From the NCBI RefSeq assembly GCF_013141865.1, contig NZ_RCST01000001.1, positions 1,054,001-1,118,000 on the forward strand: a stretch of 64,000 bases of DNA, given 5' to 3'. Shown piece by piece: positions 36,272-46,787 of this stretch. The stretch comes from Methylomonas sp. ZR1 (GTDB lineage Bacteria > Pseudomonadota > Gammaproteobacteria > Methylococcales > Methylomonadaceae). The translations under genes were made by a program, and so were the position numbers. The notes beneath the pieces are model-generated. The model made no database searches. It was not told where the DNA came from and saw nothing but the letters and a program-made list of their open reading frames with translations. Position 1 is the first letter of the stretch. Each line of letters begins with the position of its first letter.

Positions 36272-37219
36272 ATGACTACGATCAATTCATTGACAACATC
36301 ATTGTATGTATCGCAAACCACCATCAGCATATCCAGCACCAAAAGTACGCACAACGATGACGATCAAGAGCGTCCGGCGGTAAGCGGGAGAGGGGAGAAG
36401 CATGGGCATCATCATAGTGGTGGGGCGTTCATGCGCAATGTCATACAAACATTGCAAAGTTTTGGATTGAATATTCCTGGTGGTAATAGTGATTCTGCCG
36501 CCGATGACACTACTGAGAGCAACGCTGGCGGTAGTCAAAATAATTCATCCAATCTTGGGCAATTGTTGCAGACCTTTTTGCAGGATTTAAGGCAGGTATT
36601 GAAACAAAGCGGTGTGCAGCAACCGGCTACAGCGGCGCAAGGCGATGCAAGTGCTGCTCAAACGCCGCAAAAGCAGGTCGCATCGGCCGCGACTACACCG
36701 ACGCCTGCAACAACGAGTAGGGCGCAAACCGGACAGACAACGGCTGCGACACCGTCAACTAGCGTAACGAATAATGCGGGTACGCAAGCAACGACGACCA
36801 ACGGATCTGCAACGACCACACCTACTGCCGCGCCACGCGCAACTGTTGCCGATGTACGCCAAGCGTTGCACAGCTTCTTGCACGATTTGCGTCAGGCTTT
36901 GAAATACAGTGCTGATCGTCGTCACGGCTCCGACGATGACGGTCGGCATGGCGACAAAGCAGTAGGTCGAAATGGCTATGGTAAATTCACCGATAATTTG
37001 CAAAATTTGATCGCGGCTTTGGGTGATGCTACTGGTCAAACTGGTGGCAAATATAAAGAATTGCAAGATAGTTTTAACGATTTAGTGAACGTGTTGGGAG
37101 CTCCGGCGAATGGTAAAAAACCGACTTTGTTGGAGTTTTTAAACAAGTTGTCAGGTAATCGTGAGAGTAACACTCCGGCCTCTGGTGCCAAGGGATCTAT
37201 CTTAACTGCTACAGCTTGA
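36272..37219 (+). CDS. Low-complexity hypothetical protein with two similar helical motifs
   Basis: A 315-residue protein of unknown function. ATG 36272 has AAGGTGA nine bases upstream; an in-frame start 45 bases earlier is weaker. The N-terminal region is Ser/Thr-rich with HGHHHSGG; a helical segment SNLGQLLQTFLQDLRQVLK is at ~93-111, then a Thr/Ala/Gln/Pro-rich linker at ~115-195, then a second segment VRQALHSFLHDLRQALK at ~199-215. The two FL(Q/H)DLRQ(V/A)LK elements look like a duplication. The C-terminal part is helical with Gly-Lys-rich linkers. No signal peptide or transmembrane segment is evident. Surface or secreted location is possible but unsupported. Confidence 0.65.
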   Translation: MTTINSLTTSLYVSQTTISISSTKSTHNDDDQERPAVSGRGEKHGHHHSGGAFMRNVIQTLQSFGLNIPGGNSDSAADDTTESNAGGSQNNSSNLGQLLQTFLQDLRQVLKQSGVQQPATAAQGDASAAQTPQKQVASAATTPTPATTSRAQTGQTTAATPSTSVTNNAGTQATTTNGSATTTPTAAPRATVADVRQALHSFLHDLRQALKYSADRRHGSDDDGRHGDKAVGRNGYGKFTDNLQNLIAALGDATGQTGGKYKELQDSFNDLVNVLGAPANGKKPTLLEFLNKLSGNRESNTPASGAKGSILTATA

Positions 37220-37242
37220 ACCGTTGTTGCTATAGAAAAAGC

Positions 37243-37270
37243 TTGCATAAACGGTTTAGGTCGTTATAAT
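37243..37270 (+). promoter_or_regulatory. Promoter of tRNA-Val
   Basis: TTGCAT (37243-37248), 16-base spacer, perfect TATAAT (37265-37270), followed by the GC-rich discriminator GCGCGGC typical of stringently controlled stable-RNA promoters. The tRNA begins 24 bases after the -10 element. Confidence 0.75.
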
Positions 37271-37293
37271 GCGCGGCTCGAACGATAGACTTT

Positions 37294-37370
37294 AGGCGCG
37301 TAGCTCAGTTGGTTAGAGCACCACCTTGACATGGTGGGGGTCGGTGGTTCGAGTCCACTCGCGCCTACCA
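37294..37370 (+). tRNA. tRNA-Val (anticodon GAC)
   Basis: A 77-base tRNA with encoded CCA. The acceptor arm AGGCGCG pairs with CGCGCCT, the D-loop contains AGCTCAGTTGGTTAGAGC, the anticodon arm CCACC-TTGACAT-GGTGG carries GAC at 37328-37330, and the T-arm reads TCGGTGGTTCGAGTCCAC. It has its own promoter and a terminator downstream, immediately before thrS. Confidence 0.97.
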
Positions 37371-37377
37371 AAACATA

Positions 37378-37403
37378 AAGCACCGCATGACGGTGCTTTT
37401 TTT
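37378..37403 (+). terminator. Rho-independent terminator after tRNA-Val
   Basis: Perfect 8-bp stem AAGCACCG/CGGTGCTT with a CATGA loop and a run of seven T. It separates the tRNA transcript from thrS, whose start codon follows 16 bases later, so thrS needs its own promoter or readthrough. Confidence 0.9.
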
Positions 37404-37418
37404 ATTGTGGAATCGAAA

Positions 37419-39326
37419 ATGCCTGTAATCACTTTGCCCGACGGCTCTCAGCGTCAATTCGACCAAGCGGTATCTGTAATGGATGTGGCCCTGTCTATTG
37501 GTACGGGTCTGGCTAAAGCGACGTTGGCAGGTAAAGTAAATGGCAAATTGGTAGATGCCGGCACGTTGATCGATTCCGATGCGAGTTTGCAAATCGTCAC
37601 TGCCAAGGACGAGGAGGGTGTTGATGTGATCCGCCACTCCACAGCGCATTTGCTGGCTCAGGCTGTCAAACAGTTATTCCCCTCAGCGCAGGTAACCATC
37701 GGTCCAGTGATAGAAAACGGTTTCTATTACGACTTTGCCTTTGAGCGTTCCTTTACGCCTGAAGATCTGACGGCTATCGAAAAGAGAATGGCGGAACTGG
37801 TTGCGCAAGATATTGCCGTTAGCCGTTCGCTGTTGTCGCGCGACGAAGCCGTAAAGTTTTTTGAAGGTTTAGGCGAGAAATACAAAGCTGAAATTATCGC
37901 TTCGATTCCTGCCAATGAAGATTTGTCTTTATACCAACAAGGCGACTTTACCGACTTGTGCCGCGGTCCGCATGTGCCCAGCACCGGCAAATTAAAAGCG
38001 TTTAAATTGATGAAAATTGCTGGCGCCTATTGGCGCGGCGATTCCAAGAACGAGATGCTGCAACGCATTTATGGTACTGCCTGGGGCGATGCTAAGGAAT
38101 TAGCCGCTTATCTGCATCGTCTGGAAGAAGCTGAAAAGCGCGATCATCGTAAAATCGGCAAGGCCCTGGATTTGTTTCATACCCAGGAAGAAGCGCCGGG
38201 CATGGTGTTCTGGCACGACAAGGGTTGGACCATATATCAGCAGATCGAGCAATACGTGCGCGAGAAATTGCGCGTCAATGGCTATGGCGAAGTCAAAACC
38301 CCGCAAATCGTTGATCGCACGCTGTGGGAAAAATCCGGTCACTGGGATAAATTCAGTGCGATGATGTTCACCACGCATTCGGAAAGCCGCGATTATGCGG
38401 TGAAGCCGATGAACTGTCCTTGCCATATTCAGATTTACAATCAAGGTATTAAAAGTTACCGGGATTTGCCGGTGCGCCTAGCTGAATTCGGCTCCTGTCA
38501 CCGTAACGAGCCATCCGGCACTCTGCATGGCTTGATGCGGGTCCGGAATTTTGTGCAGGACGATGCGCACATCTTTTGTACCGAAGATCAGATTCAATCC
38601 GAAGTCTCCACGTTTATCGATCTGTTGTTTGAGGTATACAAGGATTTCGGTTTCGAGGAAGTGATTATCAAACTGTCAACTCGTCCGGAAAATCGAGTCG
38701 GCGACGATGCGGTCTGGGATAAGGCGGAAAGCGCGCTGGAATTGGCCTTGAACAATAAAGGCCTGGATTGGCAATTGCAGCCGGGCGAAGGTGCTTTCTA
38801 CGGTCCTAAAATAGAGTTTTCCTTGAAAGATTGTATAGGTCGGGTCTGGCAATGCGGTACTATACAAGTCGATTTCTCGATGCCGGAAAGGCTGGATGCC
38901 TCGTATATAGGCGAAGATAGCGCCAGGCATGTGCCGGTAATGTTGCATCGGGCAATACTGGGCTCCTTGGAGCGTTTCATCGGAATTTTGATCGAGCAAT
39001 ATGCCGGAACTTTTCCGCTATGGTTGGCGCCAGTGCAGGTGATGGTGATGAATATCACCGACCGCCATGCCGATTATGCGGAGCAGGTGCGGCGAGAACT
39101 TGAAAAACAAGGTCTTAGAGTCAAAATTGACTTGAGAAACGAGAAGATAGGCTTTAAAATCCGCGAGCATTCCATGCAGCGAGTGCCGTATCTTTTGATT
39201 ATCGGCGACAAGGAATTAGAAACTCGGACTGTTAGTGTACGCACACAACAGGGCGAGGATCTAGGAAGTCTGTCAATTGGCGAACTTGGCGAACGCTTGA
39301 GGAACCAGATTGCGGATCGAAAATAA
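37419..39326 (+). CDS. thrS: Threonyl-tRNA synthetase
   Basis: A 635-residue class II enzyme that charges tRNA-Thr. The N-terminal TGS domain begins [14 protein letters not shown]; the editing domain has [16 protein letters not shown]; the zinc site of the catalytic core is carried by [11 protein letters not shown], and motif 2 follows in [16 protein letters not shown]; the anticodon-binding domain occupies the last ~110 residues. ATG 37419 matches homologue N-termini. It starts the classic thrS-infC-rpmI-rplT-pheS-pheT-ihfA operon. In E. coli, ThrS represses its own mRNA through a tRNA-like leader; the leader here is only ~48 bases after the tRNA terminator. Confidence 0.98.
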   Translation: MPVITLPDGSQRQFDQAVSVMDVALSIGTGLAKATLAGKVNGKLVDAGTLIDSDASLQIVTAKDEEGVDVIRHSTAHLLAQAVKQLFPSAQVTIGPVIENGFYYDFAFERSFTPEDLTAIEKRMAELVAQDIAVSRSLLSRDEAVKFFEGLGEKYKAEIIASIPANEDLSLYQQGDFTDLCRGPHVPSTGKLKAFKLMKIAGAYWRGDSKNEMLQRIYGTAWGDAKELAAYLHRLEEAEKRDHRKIGKALDLFHTQEEAPGMVFWHDKGWTIYQQIEQYVREKLRVNGYGEVKTPQIVDRTLWEKSGHWDKFSAMMFTTHSESRDYAVKPMNCPCHIQIYNQGIKSYRDLPVRLAEFGSCHRNEPSGTLHGLMRVRNFVQDDAHIFCTEDQIQSEVSTFIDLLFEVYKDFGFEEVIIKLSTRPENRVGDDAVWDKAESALELALNNKGLDWQLQPGEGAFYGPKIEFSLKDCIGRVWQCGTIQVDFSMPERLDASYIGEDSARHVPVMLHRAILGSLERFIGILIEQYAGTFPLWLAPVQVMVMNITDRHADYAEQVRRELEKQGLRVKIDLRNEKIGFKIREHSMQRVPYLLIIGDKELETRTVSVRTQQGEDLGSLSIGELGERLRNQIADRK

Positions 39327-39348
39327 TAACAACTTGGAGGATTAGGGT

Positions 39349-39873
39349 ATCAGCTCTAAAAAAGATGCAACGCGCTTAAATACCGAAATTACCGCCAGGC
39401 GGGTTCGGGTAGTAGGCGCTGAAGGTGAACAAGTCGGGGTTGTTTCAATAAACGAAGCGTTACAGCTCGCCTACGATGCAAATATGGATCTGGTCGAAAT
39501 ATCGCCCAATGCCGATCCGCCGGTTTGCAAAGTCATGGACTTCGGCAAATACCAGTTTGAGTTAAACAAAAAACTGCAAGCCGCCAAGAAAAAGCAAAAA
39601 CAAATCCAGATCAAGGAAATCAAGTTTAGGCCCGGTACCGAAGAAGGCGATTACCAGGTCAAGCTGCGCAGCCTGATCAAATTTCTAAACGAAGGCGACA
39701 AAACCAAGATCACCGTGCGTTTTAAAGGCCGTGAGTTAACTCATCGCGAGTTGGGCATGGACTTGTTGAAACGTATCGAAACCGATCTGGAAGAAATGGC
39801 CATAGTCGAGCAATTTCCGAAATTGGAAGGCCGGCAAATGGTCATGGTGATGGGCCCGAAGAAAAAGAAATAA
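39349..39873 (+). CDS. infC: Translation initiation factor IF-3 with a rare ATC start codon
   Basis: A 174-residue IF-3, close to the E. coli 180. There is no ATG/GTG/TTG at the correct N-terminus. GGAGG at 39336-39340 lies eight bases before an ATC at 39349, an in-frame TAG at 39343-39345 rules out any start further upstream, and the product then begins [21 protein letters not shown] as in homologues. An internal ATG at 39484 would delete about 45 conserved residues. Non-AUG starts (AUU in E. coli) let IF-3 repress its own translation. The rest shows the N-domain, the lysine-rich linker and the C-domain ending GPKKKK. Confidence 0.95.
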   Translation: MSSKKDATRLNTEITARRVRVVGAEGEQVGVVSINEALQLAYDANMDLVEISPNADPPVCKVMDFGKYQFELNKKLQAAKKKQKQIQIKEIKFRPGTEEGDYQVKLRSLIKFLNEGDKTKITVRFKGRELTHRELGMDLLKRIETDLEEMAIVEQFPKLEGRQMVMVMGPKKKK

Positions 39874-39891
39874 CTCAATCACACGGTTTTA

Positions 39892-39909
39892 GCCGTTTTT
39901 TAAAACGGC
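39892..39909 (+). promoter_or_regulatory. Perfect palindrome in the rpmI leader
   Basis: GCCGTTTTTTAAAACGGC, an 8-bp-arm inverted repeat lying 19 bases after infC and ~120 bases before rpmI. It has no T run on the plus strand, so it is not a typical terminator. In enterics, L20 represses rpmI/rplT by binding leader RNA structures in this gap; whether this hairpin is part of such a site is inference. Confidence 0.4.
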
Positions 39910-40032
39910 AAGGCGATTCAGGAACGAATCGGTTAAAGGATGCTTTTGTGTCCGGAAATTCAATGGGGCCAAGCATTTTGCCTCACTGGGTTTTATCTCA
40001 GGGACTTTACTTTTAATCATTGGAGAAAACAA

Positions 40033-40230
40033 ATGCCAAAAATGAAAAGCCATAGCGGTGCCGGCAAGCGCTTCAAGAAAGTTGGAAGCGGCGGTTTTAA
40101 ATGCAAACAATCGCATAAACGTCATATTTTGACTAAAAAAACCACCAAACGTAAAAGACAACTGCGTAAAACAGCCATTCTTCATCCGTCGGATACGCCA
40201 TTGGTTGCGCGTATGCTGCCGTACAGTTGA
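40033..40230 (+). CDS. rpmI: 50S ribosomal protein L35
   Basis: A 65-residue, strongly basic ribosomal protein starting [15 protein letters not shown], with [20 protein letters not shown] in the centre and a typical VARMLPY end. TTGGAGA lies just upstream of the start. Fixed position between infC and rplT. Confidence 0.98.
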   Translation: MPKMKSHSGAGKRFKKVGSGGFKCKQSHKRHILTKKTTKRKRQLRKTAILHPSDTPLVARMLPYS

Positions 40231-40259
40231 TTTATCATTGATATTGAAGAGAGTAGAAC

Positions 40260-40622
40260 ATGGCTAGAGTTAAACGCGGCGTCACCGCTAGAGCAAGACA
40301 CAAAAAGATTTTAAAACTGGCAAAAGGTTACTACGGTGCCCGTAGCCGGGTTTACCGCGTCGCCAAGCAGGCGGTCATCAAGGCCGGTCAATACGCTTAT
40401 CGCGACCGTAAACAGAAAAAACGCCAATTCCGCGCCTTGTGGATCGTGCGTATCAACGCTGCCGCACGTTTGTACGGTATCTCCTATAGCCGTTTGATCA
40501 ACGGTCTGAATAAAGCCAATGTTGCGATCGACCGCAAAGTATTGGCCGACTTGGCTGTACGCGACATCGACGCTTTCGGCGCGATTGCGAAATTGGCTAT
40601 AGCAAACCAAAGCAAACCGTAA
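40260..40622 (+). CDS. rplT: 50S ribosomal protein L20
   Basis: A 120-residue ribosomal assembly protein. The start [38 protein letters not shown] and the C-terminal globular part [16 protein letters not shown] are all family hallmarks. L20 in E. coli also represses the rpmI-rplT mRNA. Followed by a 140-base spacer with strong secondary structure before pheS. Confidence 0.98.
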   Translation: MARVKRGVTARARHKKILKLAKGYYGARSRVYRVAKQAVIKAGQYAYRDRKQKKRQFRALWIVRINAAARLYGISYSRLINGLNKANVAIDRKVLADLAVRDIDAFGAIAKLAIANQSKP

Positions 40623-40632
40623 GGAAAACATT

Positions 40633-40710
40633 AAGCCGCTTTGAAAGAGCGGTTTAATTGCTCGACTCCCCGTTTTTGACGGGGAGTTTTCCGCCAAATC
40701 TCGTTGGCGG
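40633..40710 (+). terminator. Three-hairpin attenuator-like region between rplT and pheS
   Basis: Three consecutive hairpins: AAGCCGCT/AGCGGTTT (40633-40655), a perfect 9-bp ACTCCCCGT/ACGGGGAGT followed by TTTT (40665-40690, terminator-like) and CCGCCAA/TTGGCGG (40691-40710). The middle one is a plausible rho-independent terminator. In E. coli this gap holds the pheM leader peptide and the pheST attenuator. No good leader peptide with an ATG start is visible here; a 12-codon TTG-initiated frame with two Phe codons ends in the loop of the middle hairpin. Confidence 0.6.
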
Positions 40711-40759
40711 GAACCTATCGTTTTGGAATTTCCCTCAATTGCAGACAAAAGTGAGCTGA

Positions 40760-41782
<1,023 letters not shown>

Positions 41783-41797
41783 CGGTGGAAAATAATC

Positions 41798-44173
41798 ATG
41801 CAAGTCAGTGAAGCCTGGTTAAGAGAACTGGTCAATCCGCCCATCGCTACCGCCGAATTAGTCGCGCAGCTGACCATGGCCGGTCTGGAAGTTGACGCCG
41901 TGACGCCTGTTGCAGCCGAATTTTCCGGTGTGGTGGTAGGCGAAGTGCTCTCCACCATTCAACATCCAAACGCCGATAAACTTAGAGTTTGTCAGGTCAA
42001 CGTCGGCCAAGCTGAGTCCCTGCAAATCGTTTGCGGTGCCAGTAATGTCAGGCCCGGTTTGAAAATTCCGGCAGCATTGATCGGTGCGATATTGCCCGGC
42101 GATTTCAAAATAAAGGAATCCAAGCTGCGTGGCGAATTGTCGTTCGGCATGCTGTGTTCGGAAAAGGAATTGGGTTTGGCGGTTAGTTCCGAAGGCTTGA
42201 TGGAGTTGCCCGCTGACGCGCCGGTGGGTGCCGATATTCGCGACTATTTGGCGCTGAACGATAATGTGATCGAATTGGGCTTAACGCCTAATCGCGCCGA
42301 TTGCCTGAGCGTCGAAGGGGTCGCCAGGGAAGTGGCGGTTTTGAACAATCTGCCGTTTCAGGCTACGACGTTTACTACTGTCGAACCGCAGCACACGGAA
42401 ACCCTGGAAGTTAAAGTCGAAGCCACGGAAGCTTGCCCGGTTTATCTGGGGCGTTTGATCAAAAATATCAATTCCGCCGCAGTGACGCCACTGTGGATGC
42501 AGGAGCGTCTGCGCCGTTGCGGTATTAGAAGTTTAAGCCCGGTTGTTGATGTTACCAACTATGTGTTGATCGAATTGGGCCAACCGCTGCATGCTTTCGA
42601 TGCCGATAAACTGAGTGCGCCTATCGTGGTTAGACGTAGCCGGGCCGGCGAGTCCTTGGCTTTATTGAATGACCAAACCATAGAGCTGGACGGCGAGGCA
42701 CTGGTCATAGCCGATCTACGGCAAGCCTTGGCCTTGGCCGGCGTGATGGGGGGTAAGGACAGCGCCGTATTTGGCGAAACCCGCGATATATTCCTGGAAT
42801 GTGCGTTTTTTACGCCCATTGATGTCGCCGGCAAGGCCCGCCAATTTGGTTTGCATACCGATTCCTCGCACCGCTTCGAAAGAGGTGTGGATTTTAACTT
42901 GCAACGCCGGGCGATCGAACGCGCCACGCAATTGATTCTACAAATAGCCGGCGGTAGTCCTGGGCCGGTTCAAGAGGTTATTTCCACTGCCGAACTGCCC
43001 GCCAGAATGCCGGTAAAGCTGCGTAGCCAACGTATTACAAAGGTGTTGGGCATTCAATTTGGCGACGATGAAGTGCATGCGCTGTTCGAAGGCTTGGGTA
43101 TGCAGGTTCAAGTAGTCGAGAACGGCTGGGAAATTACCCCGCCGGGCTTTCGTTTCGATATTGCCATCGAAGAAGATTTGCTGGAAGAAATCGGCAGAAT
43201 CTATGGATATAACAATCTACCTAGTAGCAGTTTGTTGATGCGCTCTGAGCTTGGCAAAGCGCCCGAGGCGCACTTGCCATTGGCGAGATTGCAGGATTGC
43301 TTGGTAGATCGCGGTTATCAGGAAGCGATTACCTACAGCTTTGTCGATGAAGCAATGCAAAATGCCGTCGCGCCTGGCGAAGAATTTATCCGGATTCAAA
43401 ACCCTATATCCTCAGAACTAGCCGTGATGCGCACTACGCTTTGGTGCGGTTTGTTGAATGCGGCTTTGTATAATATCAACCGCCAACAGAGTCGAGTGCG
43501 CTTATTCGAAGCCGGCTTGCGGTTTTTCTATCAAGATGGGCGAATTCAACAGCGAAAAATGTTATCCGGTTTAGCCTTGGGTTCCGTTAATCCCGAACAG
43601 TGGGGCGAAAAAGCCAGAAAGCTGGATTTCTTCGATGTGAAAGCTGATATTGAAGCGTTATTTGGTTTGACGGGTATTATGGCTGAGTTTGTTGCCTACC
43701 AACATCCGGCTTTACATCCCGGTCAAACCGCGCAAATCAAAAACCAACATGGCGAAGTGATAGGTTTATTGGGCATGTTGCACCCAACGCTCGAAAAACA
43801 ATTGGGTTTCGATAGTCCGGTATTCTTGTTTGAACTCGAACAGGATGCCGTATTGCAACGCAAGGTGCCTAAATTTAGTACATTATCCAAATACCCTTCT
43901 GTACGCCGCGATCTGGCTTTATTGGTGGAAGAGGCTGTATCGGCTGCCGCAATCACCAGTGTAATTGAAGAATGCATGGAGACGGCGATACGCGAAATAT
44001 CGATCTTCGACGTTTATCGCGGACCGGGCGTCGCCGAAGGTTATAAGAGTGTCGCGTTAGCTTTACTCTTGCAGGATTTTACGCAAACGCTTACCGACAC
44101 AGAAATTGATGCTATATTTCGCAAAGTGCTGGACACTTTAGCGGCTAAACTGAATGCAAAATTGAGGGAGTGA
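41798..44173 (+). CDS. pheT: Phenylalanyl-tRNA synthetase beta subunit
   Basis: A 791-residue subunit, the normal bacterial length. The N-terminal EMAP/OB-type tRNA-binding domain ([23 protein letters not shown]) is followed by the B1-B8 architecture, including the editing domain and [18 protein letters not shown] near residue 160. The C-terminal anticodon-recognition domain contains [13 protein letters not shown] and [10 protein letters not shown]. It holds the editing site that clears Tyr-tRNA-Phe. Between pheS and ihfA in the usual order. Confidence 0.98.
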   Translation: MQVSEAWLRELVNPPIATAELVAQLTMAGLEVDAVTPVAAEFSGVVVGEVLSTIQHPNADKLRVCQVNVGQAESLQIVCGASNVRPGLKIPAALIGAILPGDFKIKESKLRGELSFGMLCSEKELGLAVSSEGLMELPADAPVGADIRDYLALNDNVIELGLTPNRADCLSVEGVAREVAVLNNLPFQATTFTTVEPQHTETLEVKVEATEACPVYLGRLIKNINSAAVTPLWMQERLRRCGIRSLSPVVDVTNYVLIELGQPLHAFDADKLSAPIVVRRSRAGESLALLNDQTIELDGEALVIADLRQALALAGVMGGKDSAVFGETRDIFLECAFFTPIDVAGKARQFGLHTDSSHRFERGVDFNLQRRAIERATQLILQIAGGSPGPVQEVISTAELPARMPVKLRSQRITKVLGIQFGDDEVHALFEGLGMQVQVVENGWEITPPGFRFDIAIEEDLLEEIGRIYGYNNLPSSSLLMRSELGKAPEAHLPLARLQDCLVDRGYQEAITYSFVDEAMQNAVAPGEEFIRIQNPISSELAVMRTTLWCGLLNAALYNINRQQSRVRLFEAGLRFFYQDGRIQQRKMLSGLALGSVNPEQWGEKARKLDFFDVKADIEALFGLTGIMAEFVAYQHPALHPGQTAQIKNQHGEVIGLLGMLHPTLEKQLGFDSPVFLFELEQDAVLQRKVPKFSTLSKYPSVRRDLALLVEEAVSAAAITSVIEECMETAIREISIFDVYRGPGVAEGYKSVALALLLQDFTQTLTDTEIDAIFRKVLDTLAAKLNAKLRE

Positions 44174-44175
44174 TT

Positions 44176-44472
44176 GTGGCATTAACCAAAGCAGATATTG
44201 CAGAGAAGTTGTTTGAAGACCTCGGTTTAAACAAGCGAGAAGCCAAAGAAATCGTAGAGTTGTTTTTTGACGAAATTAAAAAAAGTCTGGAAAGCGGCGA
44301 GCAAGTGAAGATTTCTGGGTTTGGTAAGTTTGAATTGCGCGACAAAAGTGGTCGGCCGGGTAGAAATCCCAAAACAGGTGAAGAAATTCCCATCACTCCG
44401 CGGCGTGTGGTGACTTTTAGAACAGGGCAAAAATTGAAAGCTCGAGTAGAAGCGTATGCTGGAACCCAGTAA
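44176..44472 (+). CDS. ihfA: Integration host factor alpha subunit
   Basis: A 98-residue DNA-bending protein of the HU/IHF family. It reads [31 protein letters not shown] with a GTG start, matching the E. coli IhfA N-terminus closely; a GTG 6 bases upstream would add two residues. The arm motif [12 protein letters not shown] and the [13 protein letters not shown] end are conserved. GGGAG precedes the start. It would pair with IhfB encoded elsewhere. It lies two bases after pheT and overlaps the next gene by 17 bases. Confidence 0.97.
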   Translation: MALTKADIAEKLFEDLGLNKREAKEIVELFFDEIKKSLESGEQVKISGFGKFELRDKSGRPGRNPKTGEEIPITPRRVVTFRTGQKLKARVEAYAGTQ

Positions 44473-44809
44473 TAATAACGAATTACCGGTTATTCCGGCC
44501 AAGCGGTATTTTACGATTGGCGAAGTTAGCGACCTCTGCGCGGTAAAGCCCCATGTATTGCGCTATTGGGAACAAGAGTTCACCGAGCTTAGTCCGGTAA
44601 AACGCCGAGGAAATCGCCGTTATTATCAGCGCCATGACGTGTTGTTGATTCGACAAATTCGCGCTTTGTTATACGAGCAAGGTTACACAATAGGTGGTGC
44701 GCGTGCTCATCTGGCGAGTGGTAGCGCGAAGGAAGACAGTTTACGCACCAAACAACTTATTCATCAGATGATTGGCGAGCTGGAAGATATTTTGGAGCTG
44801 CTGAAATAG
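44456..44809 (+). CDS. MerR-family regulator downstream of ihfA
   Basis: A 117-residue MerR-type protein. The winged helix-turn-helix ([27 protein letters not shown]) is followed by [14 protein letters not shown] and a short coiled helix. It lacks the metal-binding Cys residues of CadR-type members. A gene of this type commonly follows ihfA in gammaproteobacteria; function is not established. Translationally coupled to ihfA by a 17-base overlap. Confidence 0.88.
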   Translation: MLEPSNNNELPVIPAKRYFTIGEVSDLCAVKPHVLRYWEQEFTELSPVKRRGNRRYYQRHDVLLIRQIRALLYEQGYTIGGARAHLASGSAKEDSLRTKQLIHQMIGELEDILELLK

Positions 44810-44877
44810 CGTTTCCCAAATAATATGATATTATGTCCGGCTTGCTCTCCTAGGTGGGCATTGGTTTAATGATAAAC

Positions 44878-44956
<79 letters not shown>

Positions 44957-44981
44957 AGTTTTTTGAGATTGAATATTGAAT

Positions 44982-45014
44982 AACCCGCAAGTTACTTGAC
45001 TTAGCGGGTTTTTT
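44982..45014 (+). terminator. Rho-independent terminator after tRNA-Pro
   Basis: AACCCGC/GCGGGTT stem with an interior that can extend (AAGT/ACTT), followed by TTTTTT. It ends the tRNA and probably the thrS-ihfA operon readthrough. Confidence 0.85.
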
Positions 45015-45143
45015 ATTGCTTGAAAAACTATAGGAATACATAGCGTTTTTGATAATTAATCACTGATTGATCGATAAAGTTAAATTGAATGAATACGGCG
45101 GCTAATATTTCGTTTATCAAATATTTGAGACAGGCCTAATCCG

Positions 45144-46226
45144 ATGTTGAGCCGTTTTAGAGATCATATTGTCGTGAATCACCCGGATCAATTGTCTCGG
45201 CAATGGGCGCAACGTATTGTTGATAGATACGCAACCAGTGCCAAAGTACGTACAGTAGATATTCGATCCGTCAATATTGGCACATCGACACGCTTGCGGC
45301 TAACCGTGAATCATGACGCCATCGGCGTCGTTCCAAGTCGGTGGTTTGTAAAAACGCCGTCGCTGGCAATTAAGTCCAGAGCGATTACCACCATACCGCG
45401 GTTATTACATAAGGAAGTTCATTTTTATAATTCGCTTTCTCAGGGGGTTCCGGTGAGTGTGCCGCAAATTTTAGCGGCTGAAAGTCTGTTAGGGCGCGGT
45501 ACTACATTGGTAATGGCGGATTTGGATGAGCTGGGATTTAGGCCCGGGCTTACCGCAGACGCTCTGTCTTTGGAACAAGCTCAGCAGGTGGTTGAAAAGC
45601 TCGCCGGTTTTCATGCTCACTATTGGGGCAATGCTGGGCTGTTGAAAACGCATCGCTGGTTAAACGGTTTTAGTCACAATGTCGAGAATCATATGGGTAC
45701 CTTACTGGCTGTGCCCTTGATGAAGCGTGGCCTTGATCGCGCAGGGCGCTTGGTGCCCAACAAATTGCATAGATCCGCGTTGCGCTATGCAGCGGATCGG
45801 CGGCGAATCACCAAGATATTGGCAACCGGTGTGCAGACCTTGGTGCATCATGATTGTCATCCAGGCAATCTATTTTGGAATCACTCTGAGCCGGGCTTTC
45901 TGGATTGGCAATTGGTGCGGATGGGTGAGGGTGTTAGTGACCTAGCTTATTTTTTAGCGACATCGCTGAAGCCGGAGTCTCGGCGAGCTCATGAAAAACA
46001 ATTGCTGAAGCTATACATGACGGCGTTAGCTAGTCACGGGATTAGCGACTTGGATGAAGAAACGTATTACCAACGCTACCGCGCTCATTTGGTGTATCCG
46101 TTCGAAGCGATGATTGTTACCTTGGCTATAGGGGGTATGATGGAGCGCAATAGCAACTTGGAGTTAGTTGCGCGCGTTTCAGCGGCGGTTGACGATAACG
46201 ATAGCTATTCTGCGTTATCTCTATAA
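45144..46226 (+). CDS. APH/ecdysteroid-kinase-like phosphotransferase
   Basis: A 360-residue protein of the kinase-like superfamily. N-lobe features include an RLRLTVNHD...WFVKTPS Lys region near residues 50-75. The catalytic loop LVHHDCHPGNLFWN near residue 235 and the metal site GFLDWQLVRMGEGVSDLAYFL near 253 are intact. The HHDCHPGN pattern resembles the ecdysteroid-kinase/oxidoreductase-linked APH group seen in many bacteria. It is transcribed alone between tRNA-Pro and tRNA-Leu. Its small-molecule substrate is unknown. Confidence 0.83.
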   Translation: MLSRFRDHIVVNHPDQLSRQWAQRIVDRYATSAKVRTVDIRSVNIGTSTRLRLTVNHDAIGVVPSRWFVKTPSLAIKSRAITTIPRLLHKEVHFYNSLSQGVPVSVPQILAAESLLGRGTTLVMADLDELGFRPGLTADALSLEQAQQVVEKLAGFHAHYWGNAGLLKTHRWLNGFSHNVENHMGTLLAVPLMKRGLDRAGRLVPNKLHRSALRYAADRRRITKILATGVQTLVHHDCHPGNLFWNHSEPGFLDWQLVRMGEGVSDLAYFLATSLKPESRRAHEKQLLKLYMTALASHGISDLDEETYYQRYRAHLVYPFEAMIVTLAIGGMMERNSNLELVARVSAAVDDNDSYSALSL

Positions 46227-46466
46227 GCGTTCTTACCTGCGTTTCTGGAAGGCAGTTATATACTGAATTTGATCTGAGAATTGGGTCGATGCTATTTGGC
46301 GGAGAATCTCTCGATAGAGAGATAATTTGGCGGGTATATGAACCCACAAAAATTTTAAATAAGTATTGACTTAATAATTGACTGCTACATCGTTTGTAGC
46401 TACGAGAAAATCTATAAGGATTTTTTAATCTCTGTCTTGCTGGTTTCCGCAAGAAGAAAATAAAAA

Positions 46467-46553
46467 TGGTGCCGAGGAGAGGACTTGAACCTCCACAGGG
46501 TTACCCCTACTAGCACCTGAAGCTAGCGCGTCTACCAATTTCACCACCTCGGC
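46467..46553 (-). tRNA. tRNA-Leu (anticodon CAG)
   Basis: An 87-base class II tRNA on the minus strand with encoded CCA. Acceptor GCCGAGG pairs with CCTCGGC, the anticodon arm CTAGC-TTCAGGT-GCTAG places CAG at plus positions 46517-46519, and a long variable arm (TAGGGGTAACCCTG region) and the T-arm GGTTCAAGTCC follow. Own promoter just upstream. Confidence 0.96.
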
Positions 46554-46581
46554 ATTACTCATCTAGGCAAGTAATTTGGTC

Positions 46582-46610
46582 ATTATAAGTATATGAATGG
46601 GATGTGTCAA
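46582..46610 (-). promoter_or_regulatory. Perfect consensus sigma-70 promoter of tRNA-Leu
   Basis: On the minus strand TTGACA (plus 46605-46610) and TATAAT (plus 46582-46587) are separated by exactly 17 bases. Both hexamers are perfect consensus, rare even for stable-RNA promoters. The tRNA 5' end lies about 28 bases downstream. Confidence 0.9.
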
Positions 46611-46787
46611 CCTTATGATTATACACATCGCTGAGCAGCTTAACGTCGGCACTCCTGAAGGATTGGTTGTTGTCGCCACGTGACTCAGTCGTTCTGAGGC
46701 AGTGGCTTGGGTATTAGGGTGGCTTGGTCTATTTGGCTGCTTCCATTGGCGAGCGATAGTTTGTGCAAGAAAGTTTTTTTCGGCAGA

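Noticed and set aside
37371..37418. T-box or tRNA-like leader for thrS
   Set aside because: The space contains only the tRNA-Val terminator; no T-box consensus is present.
39484..39873. infC starting at the internal ATG
   Set aside because: This would remove about 45 conserved N-terminal residues; the upstream ATC with GGAGG gives the full-length protein.
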